This document shows, piece after piece, positions 54,501 to 61,206 of a DNA stretch of 61,206 nt. This DNA is from Candidatus Poribacteria bacterium (GTDB lineage Bacteria; Poribacteria; WGA-4E; WGA-3G). The translations under genes were made by a program, and so were the position numbers. The notes beneath the pieces were generated by a model, which saw only the letters and a list, made by a program, of their open reading frames with translations, did no database searches and was not told the origin of the DNA. Location of the stretch: contig JAGWBV010000038.1 in NCBI GenBank assembly GCA_021295715.1, positions 1-61,206 of the forward strand, written 5' to 3'. Position 1 is the first letter of the stretch. Each line of letters begins with the position of its first letter.

Positions 54501-55225
54501 ATCTTAATGCTTCTAACGATGCCCTTTCTCGTGCCGCCCGTGCTTTAGAGGATCGGCAGCCAAGCCTCGCTGTCCCGATCCAAAAATCCGCGCTCGCTGA
54601 TCTTAATCAGGCGGTTTTTGAACTCCTTGAGGCGATGGGACAGATGAACCAACAGATGGGTGCCAGCGGGTTTGAAAACATGATGGAACAGTTGCAGCAG
54701 CTCGCTGAGAGTCAAGAGCAGCTCAACGAGATGGCACAGAATCTGAATCAGCAGATGCGGGAACAGGGACGAACCCCAGGGATTGAGCAGATGATGCGTC
54801 AACTCGCTGCGCAGCAGCAGTTGATCCAAGAGGCAACTGAACGGATCGCTGAGCGTGCAGAGCAGATGGCGCAGGTTCTCGGTAGTCTCGAAGATGTTGC
54901 TGAAGAGATGGCTCAGGTTGAGAAGTCGCTTCGTCAAGGTGAACTCAATGAGGACGTTCTTGAGAGACAGGCGCAAATTCTGACGCGGATGCTTGACAGT
55001 TTAAAATCGTTGCAGAAACGAGATGTCGGTAAACAGCGCAAAGCAGAGGTCGCGGAGAGACCCGAAGCACCTGCACAGGAAGTGCCGCCTTTGCATCCTG
55101 AGCTCCTCGAAGTCGTTCGGAAATTAGAAACCACACCTTATGCCAAGGAATTTGAAGATATTCCATTCCAGTATCGGAAGCAGCTTCTACAGTACTTCAA
55201 AGCATTGTCCCAGAAGACACAGTGA
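51593..55225 (+). CDS. DUF4175-like giant membrane coiled-coil protein
   Basis: 1210 residues. Two N-terminal helices (IVALVIAGTLIVLTVSFQLW, IRIVILLLSISGAVYAVIRS) and a third near 175-195 precede periplasmic Ig-like domains. About 600 residues of Gln/Glu-rich coiled coil follow (LMQQVLENQKQIEESAKQLI, QMMRQLAAQQQLIQEATERI). The architecture matches DUF4175/TIGR02302-type proteins found with vWA and DUF4159 genes. Residues around 400-425 (RRMEGWKDGRAEGWAPTLPP) are encoded by a palindromic repeat inserted in frame. It is probably a structural envelope protein. ATG 51593 is chosen; MDGQNVNEAYGNLIDRLRAI is amphipathic. Confidence 0.82.
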   Translation: MDGQNVNEAYGNLIDRLRAIQRQWRWLIFSEGFLKCIGIVALVIAGTLIVLTVSFQLWQSPFSRWIRIVILLLSISGAVYAVIRSFVLPLCQKLTDAAVASRLESTQTEASFATENRILSAIQLRKNLTDNPLGYAPEFIEHLIVQASQDVEQIQPKRVFQTEFRKVRRNAGIAVVGVVFLWGTHLLLPTAFMGFARTFETLPTALQEDSVYLKDSIQITDIQPGSIQIERGSHVGITAEVNGHFDAPVSLYYRVGSRDEATPTAEWQSLPMHRNPIDTGHISQTIEILSPHSALLENVTRPLQYYISVEEVTSEQYQITISNEPIVTQFQYRLNYPSYTQLQSQTLPANVGDIQVLSGTEVVFTGESNKPLQKAHIAFDASGNVELEVTERQLQGTPTQDRRMEGWKDGRAEGWAPTLPPFPSSMQGSFVARQSENYRIHITDSDGFTNRNPVSRTITVFEDTAPDVNIVAPARDTVLDDAMLIALKVEATDDYGIQELQLVYRIESEGAEEVNVPLKRWESGDALSHRSVYVAYTWDVDRIGMFPGETLAYYVQALDIDDVSGPNIGKSHTYTLRFPSLSELYDAVAAEQETEQRGLEELVDEQADATGLVDTLLDKIRKSQELTLNDENLMQQVLENQKQIEESAKQLIENMQETAEEMEQNQLFDAETIEKYQELQYLMEKALSEEHKELLQKLSEALAEQQVDEQERSMAEANLSQEQFLQQLERAKSLYEQILLEQELEAAVKQAKALAEQQKQLMDTLESSGQSAPTSDLAEKEDRVADEFNALSGKLEELGTKMGELAKNQENAPPQIERLADEILRLNAFAHEHKLPEMLEATSENLRRGENKEALESGRGAEQTLTEFAQGLDNALAFMEGANANETLTALQEAVESGLHLSHLHEKVLMQTNDILTAGQSDAYISSEIVRLQHLAADELSTAESLTQLSSKLWNLGNRQIQVPPEAIFHLNASNDALSRAARALEDRQPSLAVPIQKSALADLNQAVFELLEAMGQMNQQMGASGFENMMEQLQQLAESQEQLNEMAQNLNQQMREQGRTPGIEQMMRQLAAQQQLIQEATERIAERAEQMAQVLGSLEDVAEEMAQVEKSLRQGELNEDVLERQAQILTRMLDSLKSLQKRDVGKQRKAEVAERPEAPAQEVPPLHPELLEVVRKLETTPYAKEFEDIPFQYRKQLLQYFKALSQKTQ
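52794..52869. repeat. In-frame palindromic element, copy 3
   Basis: GAAGGATGGAAGGATGGAAG units on the left and CACTCTTCCACCCTTCCCCT followed by CTTCCAT on the right form an imperfect palindrome around GGGCACCC. It is open in the DUF4175-like frame. Confidence 0.75.
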
Positions 55226-55282
55226 GCGGAATGGACAGGAGATTTTTTTAGAATGTAATTGAATAACACAATAGGGGAATTC

Positions 55283-56428
55283 ATGAACCGCAGGAATTTT
55301 TTAATTAACGGAAGCACCGCATTCGCAGGACTCTTTCTCGCTAACGGTCCCGCGCGACCGCATCCGAACCATCATGAAACCCATATTGACAGGCATATAA
55401 ACGAAAGGCAAAAAATTATGAAAACAGAAATTAGTATTGTTGATGATGCGTTTTACATCAATGGAGAAATTACCTATCCGGGACGGGTCTACCGAGGACA
55501 TAAGGTTGAAGGGTTACTGCTCAACACCCGTATGGTGCAAGGTATATTTGATGATCGGAATTCTGAAACGGTACATCTCTGGGAATACCCGGATACAGGG
55601 GAATGGGATCCAGAACGCAATACGCGTGAATTTCTATCTGCGATGCCGACGTGGCGTGCACACGGTATATTGGCGTTCACTATTAACCTCCAAGGTGGGA
55701 GTCCGGAAGGGTACTCCAAAGCGCAGCCGTGGCACAATTCAGGTATAGAAGCCGATGGTCGTCTGAATTCCGATTACTTATCGAGGCTTGAACGTATTAT
55801 CGACTTCGCTGACGCGCTCGGTATGGTTGTTATTCTCGGTTATTTCTATTTTGGTCAGGACCAACGGATCTCTAACGAAAATGCCGTCAAAAACGCCGTT
55901 GACAACGCAACGGGTTGGCTCTTTGACAAGGGATACACAAATGTTATTGTTGAAGTTAATAATGAGTGCAATGTGAGATACTCACATGAAATTCTACAAC
56001 CTGAGCGGGTGCATGAATTGATCGAACGGGTGAAGGCGACGACGCGCAATGGGGATAGGTTCCTCGTCGGGACGAGTTACGGCGGAGGCAGAGTGCCCCT
56101 TGAAAATGTTGTTCGTTCTTCCGATTTCCTACTCGTCCACGGAAACGGCGTGAGTGATCCGAACCGCATCATTGAGATGGTCCAACAGACCCGCGAGGTC
56201 CCGGGCTACCGTCCGATGCCAATCCTTTTCAATGAAGACGACCATTTCGATTTCGATAAACCCCTAAACAACTTCGTTGCCGCTGTGAGTCAATATGCCT
56301 CATGGGGCTACTTCGACCCAGGCGAAAATGACTATTTTAACGGCTACCAGTCCGTGCCAGTGCAATGGCAAATCAATACACCGCGCAAACGTGCCTTTTT
56401 TCAAAAGGCTCGCGACATTACTGGCTGA
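55283..56428 (+). CDS. TAT-exported glycoside hydrolase-like TIM-barrel protein
   Basis: About 381 residues. MNRRNFLINGSTAFAGLFLA is a twin-arginine signal. The barrel shows RAHGILAFTINLQGGSPEGY, DFADALGMVVILGYFYFGQD, a likely acid/base region YTNVIVEVNNECNVRYSHEI (E in NNE) and MPILFNEDDHFDFDKPLN (second Glu), an arrangement typical of clan A cellulase-like hydrolases. The usual GH5 family assignment cannot be made by eye. ATG 55283 is preceded by AGGGGA; the longer TTG frame from 55259 is rejected. It follows the DUF4175-like gene by about 57 bases. Confidence 0.8.
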   Translation: MNRRNFLINGSTAFAGLFLANGPARPHPNHHETHIDRHINERQKIMKTEISIVDDAFYINGEITYPGRVYRGHKVEGLLLNTRMVQGIFDDRNSETVHLWEYPDTGEWDPERNTREFLSAMPTWRAHGILAFTINLQGGSPEGYSKAQPWHNSGIEADGRLNSDYLSRLERIIDFADALGMVVILGYFYFGQDQRISNENAVKNAVDNATGWLFDKGYTNVIVEVNNECNVRYSHEILQPERVHELIERVKATTRNGDRFLVGTSYGGGRVPLENVVRSSDFLLVHGNGVSDPNRIIEMVQQTREVPGYRPMPILFNEDDHFDFDKPLNNFVAAVSQYASWGYFDPGENDYFNGYQSVPVQWQINTPRKRAFFQKARDITG

Positions 56429-56442
56429 TATGCTTCATAGCA

Positions 56443-56466
56443 TCAGGCATAAAAGTCTAAATGCAC
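56443..56466 (-). CDS. Minimal short ORF behind TTGCGG leader (7 aa)
   Basis: GTG 56466 follows TTGCGGAGAAACAAC and gives only MHLDFYA before TGA. It is listed because the start context is the same as in the longer short ORFs; translation is doubtful. Confidence 0.2.
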   Translation of the reverse strand: MHLDFYA

Positions 56467-56496
56467 GTTGTTTCTCCGCAAGGAAAATTAAAAAAG
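56467..56496. repeat. TTGCGGAGG leader motif, copy f
   Basis: Plus strand reads GTTGTTTCTCCGCAAGGAAA then ATTAAAA, 14 bases before the slipin ATG. On the minus strand it reads TTTTAATTTTCCTTGCGGAG. Confidence 0.7.
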
Positions 56497-56509
56497 GAAA
56501 AATTAAAAT

Positions 56510-57292
56510 ATGCCACAAGTTGACCCTATCTATTTTGCCATCACAATTGCCGTTGTTATAATGATCGCAACGAGCGTCCGCGTTCTCAAAGAGTACGAAC
56601 GCGCCGTCATTTTCCGACTCGGACGATTGGTTTCGACCCGCGGTCCTGGACTCGTGTTTTTGATACCGTTCTGGATCGAACGGATGCAGCGTATCAGTCT
56701 ACGAGTTATCGTCAATGATGTCACACCGCAAGATGTGATTACGAAAGACAACGTCTCCGTGAGCGTTAACGCCGTGCTTACATTCAGAGTGACCGAAGCG
56801 GATAGAGCCGTGATTGAGGTTGAAGATTTCGGTTTTGCGATTGCCCAGGTCGCACAGACGACGCTCCGGAGTGTACTGGGGCGTGCTGAACTGGACGACC
56901 TGCTCTCAGAACGAGAGAAACTAAATCAGGATTTGGAGGAGATCATTAAGAAACATTGTGAACCGTGGGGCGTTGAGGTGCTTGCGATGGAGATTAAACA
57001 CGTGGATCTCCCTGTCGAGATGCAACGCGCCATGGCGAAACAGGCGGAAGCAGAACGGGAACGGCGTGCGAAGGTCACACACGCTGAGGGTGAGTTCGAG
57101 TCTGCTGAGGTACTAACCAATGCCGCTGAAATTCTCAGTAAGACCCCGACGGCTGTGCAACTCCGATTCCTTCAGGCTTTGGTCGAAGTGAGTGCGGAGA
57201 AAAACTCGACCGTTGTCTTCCCAATCCCGATTGATTTACTCAGTCCGTTCCTTGAGAAGATAAATGGTGCCACAAGTAGCAAGGATCTTTAA
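56510..57292 (+). CDS. Slipin, SPFH/Band 7 family
   Basis: 260 residues. One N-terminal hydrophobic segment ([20 protein letters not shown]) is followed by the SPFH domain: [60 protein letters not shown], and the helical [20 protein letters not shown] and [20 protein letters not shown]. It is a stomatin-like membrane organiser. Bacterial slipins are often paired with a NfeD-type partner, which is not present here. The start lies just after the leader repeat, whose AAGG and AAAAAGGAAAA offer ribosome binding. Confidence 0.93.
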   Translation: MPQVDPIYFAITIAVVIMIATSVRVLKEYERAVIFRLGRLVSTRGPGLVFLIPFWIERMQRISLRVIVNDVTPQDVITKDNVSVSVNAVLTFRVTEADRAVIEVEDFGFAIAQVAQTTLRSVLGRAELDDLLSEREKLNQDLEEIIKKHCEPWGVEVLAMEIKHVDLPVEMQRAMAKQAEAERERRAKVTHAEGEFESAEVLTNAAEILSKTPTAVQLRFLQALVEVSAEKNSTVVFPIPIDLLSPFLEKINGATSSKDL

Positions 57293-57367
57293 ATCTTATA
57301 ATAATAAAGAGATTGCCAAAAATCAAACATCCGTCAGAATTGATTCAAAATTTGGCAAAAGGCTCCT

Positions 57368-60300
57368 ATGAATGCTCTGAAAGATATTATTCAACGCTGC
57401 CATCAACGACGCGAGAAACCGCTTCGGCAGAAAAAGACGGTTGTAACACCTTCGTTCTACAAAGGACTTTTTCACCATTTCACGGTCTTTTGTGCGCAGA
57501 GATATCCAGTGGCGCTCTACGACTTAGAGCAGGCGGGCATTTCTTTTATGCCGATAGGTGGTACTCCTGAGCAAGATCGTGTTCCACAGTCTTTTGGGGA
57601 TGAAAGGTTTTTGAGACCTCAACGAAGGGCAGATTGGGAGATCCGGCAGTGGCACGCGTCTTGGGGGATTCAGGTGTATACGGGTATCCCTTCCGAACGT
57701 GACGAAGCGCAATGGCACGACTTGGATTTCAAATATGAAGCTATCTGTGCGGCACCCGATGCAGTCCATGCTTGTATTGAGACGCTCGTCACCGTTGTTG
57801 CAAACCCGTTGTTGGTCCTGACGAAATCCGGTGGATTACGCTTCTCTTGCAGAGTGCCACGTTATCTCCATCCAAATACCGAAGTGGCGAGGTATTACAT
57901 CTACAAGGATATCGCGACCGCTGAAAATGCATATCAGCGAGATGTGTATCTGGAAATACTTGGAGACGAGGGGCATAGTCCATGGGATGGGCGCTATGAG
58001 GTGCTACTTGGAAATTTGCTAAACCCGCCTGTCATTCCGAAAGAGATCCTCTTTTCATCTATTGACGCGCTTCGAGAAGCACTTCACGACCCTATCAATC
58101 TTGCAGCAGAAATAGCGAAACCTATTCTCCAAGATTTTATAGTTTCGACACCTTCTCTGGGGTCGCGTAAATTGGATCTTGCGAAAGAAGCGTTTTTGAA
58201 GCGAGGGTTTTCATATCTCCGACAAGAGAACGATTTGCATCACTGGGCTGAGAGTGCTGACAGTGATGAGGTCGATGTGTCGTTATGGGAGTGTGATAGG
58301 ACTGTATGGATACGGGCATCTACATCTGATCTTCAGCTACCGACGGAAGACACGCCTATCACAGATGTCTGGGAGGATACGGGAATTCTGCCAATGATCC
58401 CCGCGACTGGGCTGCCTGTATCCGAGAATATACTTGCGGTGCGAGAAGGAAAACTTAGCCCGTTGGCGATAAAACGTCCATCCCCAGTGCTGAAAAAGTC
58501 GGAAGACAGTGAGAAAGTTTACGAGCCACTTGAGAAGAATATCAGTCAGATACAGCAGATCTTTGAGACCGATACGCGCGTTATTGGACTCCTTGCCGAG
58601 ACGGACGCAAGGAGCAACTATGAAGTGGAATCACATCTCCTGAGAAGCGGTGCAGTTGCTTTCAGCGCGGGCTACCCAATAGTTGAAGATGCCGTAAAGC
58701 ACTTTGAAAGACAAAGCCTACCACCCATTGCACGCTGGCGACATGTGACTTATTTGTGGGATCAGGTGAAAGAGATACCCCTTGACCTTCGGATGGCAAC
58801 CCCTTTTGAACGCGGGAATGTCTGTGAAGATCCGGAACGGTTCTTAGCACTGGTGGGGAGGGGAGTGAATGCGAGTAAAACCCTCTGCCCACAATGCCCT
58901 GTCTATGCAACATGTCAAGAACGAGGTTATTTATCGCAACCTGCTACACTGCAACTCGCGAAGACACAAATATTTGGGTTCACTCAAACGTTTTTGGATC
59001 CCGATCAATTGGCAGTGTCAGAAAAAATCCTTGAACCTCTCAACGGCACGGAACGTCTTTGTATTGTCAGTTCATCAAAAGCGGATGGATTGTTTTTGGA
59101 ATGTGGCATATCCAAGAGTAAATTAGAAGCATGGAATGTAAATTGGCAAGGGAATGCCTTAGCGGACTTCGCGCAAGCCTTACTGAGTATTTTAGAAATT
59201 GAAAACGATACAGACGATATTGTCGCCAAACGGATTCGCATCGTGATGCAGGGGTTTCAACAGCACGAAGAAGAACTTATAAAACAGATGTGCCAAGTCA
59301 ATCTGAAAGGGAGAGTTGTTGAGCAGCGGATCATTGATGACGAATCCGAAGAGGAGTTGGCGCGCTGGACAATTACCTTTGAAGGGGGTGCTTCTGCCTA
59401 CATTCCACTCAACGATTACGCTGCAGAGAGACTTATGGCGCAAGGACTACCGGTTTTCCAACTCGAAGCCTTTGAGCTTGACAAAGAGATGAGAATAGCG
59501 ATGTCGATTGAACGAGCAATTGGATTGGGTATTATGGATATCGGAACGGTCGAGAAGATTCAGGAATTTCCGAGCGTCTACCGGAATCCAGACTGGACGT
59601 TCTGGCATCAACTCAAGCGTTTCTTAGCACACTACACCCGCAATGCTGATGCCCCGATAATATGGTATGACAAGGTACTACTATTCTGGGTGCCACCGGT
59701 GCTGCATCCGAGTATAAAACGGCTTTTGTTTATGTCAGCGACGTTGACTGAACGGGATTTCCGTGAAACATTTCCAGATGAAGAAATCGGTGTTGTTCAT
59801 ACCAGACCGATGCCATGGGTTACGGGGAACAAGGTCTTTCAGATTCGCTCAGGTGTCCATTCGCTAAAAACTTTGTTAGATTATGATTGCACATGTGACG
59901 TTATTGGGCTCTCTCAAATAGGAGAGCGCATCCTTCTCGGTATCTGCGCGGAAATTGAGAGGAATCTGAGCGTTAAACATGCGATTATTACCTATGACCC
60001 GATTATTGAGCAGCTCAAAGAGATCGCAGAAAAAGAAAATGTCTGTTTACTGACGGAATTTAAGAGCCTCTACAATTTAGGAACGGCTATTGAAGCGGCA
60101 GACGTTGTTTGGATAGTCGGAACGCCATACTGGGAACCGGGTATTATATGGAGGCGGGCACAAGTCTTGTTTGGGAACGACGAAGACCCGCTCTGTTATG
60201 AAGCAGACACGGAGTTCCAACACTATAAAGATGAACGGATTCAGAGAATTTATACACAAACCGTTGCAGAATTAATTACAAAGATTATCGGACATGCGGG

Positions 60301-60775
60301 ATTGAACCGATTGACCGGTAAAAAAGTGGTGTTGGTGAGTAGCCTTGAAATCCCAGACATCACTGACAGACCTGAGACCCTCCTTTTTGACTGGGAAGAT
60401 TTTGAAATTGCTGGTGAACTCAACAAACTGACTGAGACAATAGCAACACGCGAGCGTTTTGAAGTAGAACGTGACAATCTGACTGCGGAGACCGGTAGAG
60501 AAGAGGTTGAGCGGATCCTCGGATGCTCTTCAAGGCAGGCGAATCGTGTGTTGAACAAACTCAGGGGTGGGAATATCCCACGCGTAACCTTCCGCGAACA
60601 AATATTAGCTCTCCTCGCTGATGGTGAGAAAAAAGCCGCTGAAGTGGTTGCAGCTATTGAAGGGAATTCGGTAGCGATACATCACGAACTCATTCGACTT
60701 ACCAAGCTCGGTGAAATTGTAAAGATTCGTTGGGGTGTGTACGCTCTCCGAGATATTGACCCGCCTCAGCAATAA
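57368..60775 (+). CDS. Very large primase-helicase-like protein
   Basis: 1135 residues with no close match I recognise. The N-terminal 200 residues resemble a prim-pol (AEP) domain: PIGGTPEQDRVP, QWHASWGIQVYTG, QWHDLDFKYEA (acidic pair at 118-120) and LVLTKSGGLRFSCRVPR. The middle resembles an XPD/DinG-type helicase. IGLLAETDARSNYEVESHLL occupies the Walker A position but lacks GKT. Cysteines C486, C507, C510 and C516 have Fe-S-like spacing (CPQCPVYATC), RLLFMSATLTERDF looks like motif III, and VVWIVGTPYWEPGIIWRRAQ lies in a C-terminal helicase-like region. Two winged-helix-like units end the protein (ILGCSSRQANRVLNKLRG, ILALLADGEKKAAEVVAAIE). It may be a catalytically altered replication or defence protein. 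ATG 57368 is used. Confidence 0.7.
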   Translation: MNALKDIIQRCHQRREKPLRQKKTVVTPSFYKGLFHHFTVFCAQRYPVALYDLEQAGISFMPIGGTPEQDRVPQSFGDERFLRPQRRADWEIRQWHASWGIQVYTGIPSERDEAQWHDLDFKYEAICAAPDAVHACIETLVTVVANPLLVLTKSGGLRFSCRVPRYLHPNTEVARYYIYKDIATAENAYQRDVYLEILGDEGHSPWDGRYEVLLGNLLNPPVIPKEILFSSIDALREALHDPINLAAEIAKPILQDFIVSTPSLGSRKLDLAKEAFLKRGFSYLRQENDLHHWAESADSDEVDVSLWECDRTVWIRASTSDLQLPTEDTPITDVWEDTGILPMIPATGLPVSENILAVREGKLSPLAIKRPSPVLKKSEDSEKVYEPLEKNISQIQQIFETDTRVIGLLAETDARSNYEVESHLLRSGAVAFSAGYPIVEDAVKHFERQSLPPIARWRHVTYLWDQVKEIPLDLRMATPFERGNVCEDPERFLALVGRGVNASKTLCPQCPVYATCQERGYLSQPATLQLAKTQIFGFTQTFLDPDQLAVSEKILEPLNGTERLCIVSSSKADGLFLECGISKSKLEAWNVNWQGNALADFAQALLSILEIENDTDDIVAKRIRIVMQGFQQHEEELIKQMCQVNLKGRVVEQRIIDDESEEELARWTITFEGGASAYIPLNDYAAERLMAQGLPVFQLEAFELDKEMRIAMSIERAIGLGIMDIGTVEKIQEFPSVYRNPDWTFWHQLKRFLAHYTRNADAPIIWYDKVLLFWVPPVLHPSIKRLLFMSATLTERDFRETFPDEEIGVVHTRPMPWVTGNKVFQIRSGVHSLKTLLDYDCTCDVIGLSQIGERILLGICAEIERNLSVKHAIITYDPIIEQLKEIAEKENVCLLTEFKSLYNLGTAIEAADVVWIVGTPYWEPGIIWRRAQVLFGNDEDPLCYEADTEFQHYKDERIQRIYTQTVAELITKIIGHAGLNRLTGKKVVLVSSLEIPDITDRPETLLFDWEDFEIAGELNKLTETIATRERFEVERDNLTAETGREEVERILGCSSRQANRVLNKLRGGNIPRVTFREQILALLADGEKKAAEVVAAIEGNSVAIHHELIRLTKLGEIVKIRWGVYALRDIDPPQQ

Positions 60776-60885
60776 TGTTTCTTGCCAACTACACCTATCA
60801 CTTGCCAAGGGGTAAGTTGCAGTTCGGTATTTCCTACTAAAACCTATAAGAACCTGTTAGAATCTAAAATTGTATCGTTTTTTTC

Positions 60886-60914
60886 TTGACAATACTTTGA
60901 GAAAGTGCTATACT
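60886..60914 (+). promoter_or_regulatory. Promoter upstream of tnpB leader
   Basis: Consensus TTGACA (60886-60891), a 17-base spacer, TATACT (60909-60914). Transcription would begin near 60920, exactly where the structured region starts. Confidence 0.8.
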
Positions 60915-60919
60915 AATTA

Positions 60920-61001
60920 TATCACGTGGCGAGGACTTATCACCTGCACGCTTGTGCAGCCTCCTCGCCGACCGACTGTGATAAGCGGTAAAAGCGTGAT
61001 A
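60920..61001 (+). ncRNA. Nested-pseudoknot RNA leader of tnpB (candidate)
   Basis: Perfect complementary pairs are TATCACG 60920-60926 with CGTGATA 60995-61001; GGCGAGGA 60928-60935 with TCCTCGCC 60962-60969; CTTATCAC 60936-60943 with GTGATAAG 60978-60985; and CTGCAC 60944-60949 with GTGCAG 60954-60959. The second and third helices cross, so the fold is a pseudoknot with an inner hairpin, closed by an outer stem. It ends 12 bases before the TnpB start, so it could control translation or form the element's left-end structure. Confidence 0.6.
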
Positions 61002-61013
61002 CGTGAGAGCCCA

Positions 61014-61206
61014 ATGAATTTGAGAACACAGCAAATAGAGTTGAATCCGAATAACAAGCAAGCCACACAAATATCTCAACATTGTGGAAACTATGCCCGT
61101 GTTGCCTTCAACTTTGCTTTGTCGTCTTTCAAAGTCGGTTTAGACCAAGACGAATGGCGAACCCATGTTGACATCAAGCGTGAGTTTAACGCCGTCAAAT
61201 ACGATA
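61014..61206 (+). CDS. tnpB: TnpB (IS200/IS605 OrfB) N-terminal fragment
   Basis: ATG 61014 opens MNLRTQQIELNPNNKQATQI, then HCGNYARVAFNFALSSFKVG and a WRTHVDIKREFNAVKYD stretch that runs off the right edge. This is the N-terminal helical domain of the TnpB/OrfB transposon-associated RNA-guided nuclease family. The RuvC motifs would lie beyond the window. GAGAG eight bases upstream may be the ribosome site. It is preceded by the structured leader and a strong promoter. Confidence 0.85.
   Translation, partial: MNLRTQQIELNPNNKQATQISQHCGNYARVAFNFALSSFKVGLDQDEWRTHVDIKREFNAVKYD

Noticed and set aside
60920-61001. A self-cleaving HDV-type ribozyme
   Set aside because: Helix order is similar, but P4, P1.1 and a clear catalytic cytosine context are missing, so only a pseudoknot is claimed.

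Overview
The window looks like a chromosomal segment of a diderm, LPS-type bacterium with an accessory-rich genome. Outer-membrane genes (bamA, ompH/skp, lpxD, lnt, lolC/E, lolD) show the diderm envelope. A PorV-like protein, a DUF5683-like protein, a CBM9/DUF5916-type barrel, PQQ-like and WD40 propellers, and a group II-type GGGP synthase next to a UbiA prenyltransferase point to the FCB neighbourhood or Candidatus Poribacteria. The taxonomic call is inference from gene content and from the abundant short intergenic repeats; no rRNA or tRNA gene was seen.

Layout. 1-4.5 kb is a restriction/defence-like locus: the start of an Eco57I-type methylase runs off the left edge, followed by a frameshifted GxxExxY gene bracketed by two copies of an inverted-repeat element, and a PLD-SNF2 helicase. 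4.8-9.5 kb holds accessory metabolism: SMP-30 lactonase, methyltransferase, tandem PurS-like protein, a UPF0175/DUF3368 toxin-antitoxin pair with a broken toxin, a PIG-L deacetylase and a small di-haem cytochrome. 9.5-31.3 kb is a long minus-strand housekeeping block. In transcription order it reads DUF5916 barrel, lnt, prfB (with programmed frameshift), lysS, two GNATs, lolC/E, lolD, ilvE-like, bamA, ompH, lpxD, ubiA, TrmH-like, GGGPS, grpE, dnaJ, prmA.

31.37-32.70 kb is an IS200/IS605-type element carrying an isrB-like gene (RuvC without HNH) interrupted by one in-frame stop, with room for a HEARO/omega RNA upstream. 32.8-41.7 kb carries PorV-like, DUF5683-like, DapA-family, Uma2, RqcH/NFACT, a secreted unknown and groEL. 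An IS982 copy starts exactly at the groEL stop codon. 42.7-47.0 kb is decaying sequence: a WD40 protein, a broken small gene, a PQQ-propeller gene cut by an IS4-family element, and MITEs that share the IS982 ends. 48.3-55.2 kb is a vWA / DUF4159 / DUF4175-like envelope operon, and each of its three genes contains a copy of the same purine/pyrimidine palindromic repeat in frame. 55.3-60.8 kb has a TAT-exported glycosidase-like protein, a slipin and a very large primase-helicase-like protein. The right edge enters a TnpB gene preceded by a strong promoter and a nested-pseudoknot RNA candidate.

The most notable observations are the split IsrB element, the pseudoknotted leader of TnpB, the palindromic elements inserted in frame in three successive genes, a recurrent TTGCGGAGG leader motif feeding short ORFs (one translationally coupled to ompH), the GGGPS/UbiA pair, and the degenerate primase-helicase. 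Several frameshifts fall in homopolymer runs, so assembly indels must be excluded before calling pseudogenes.
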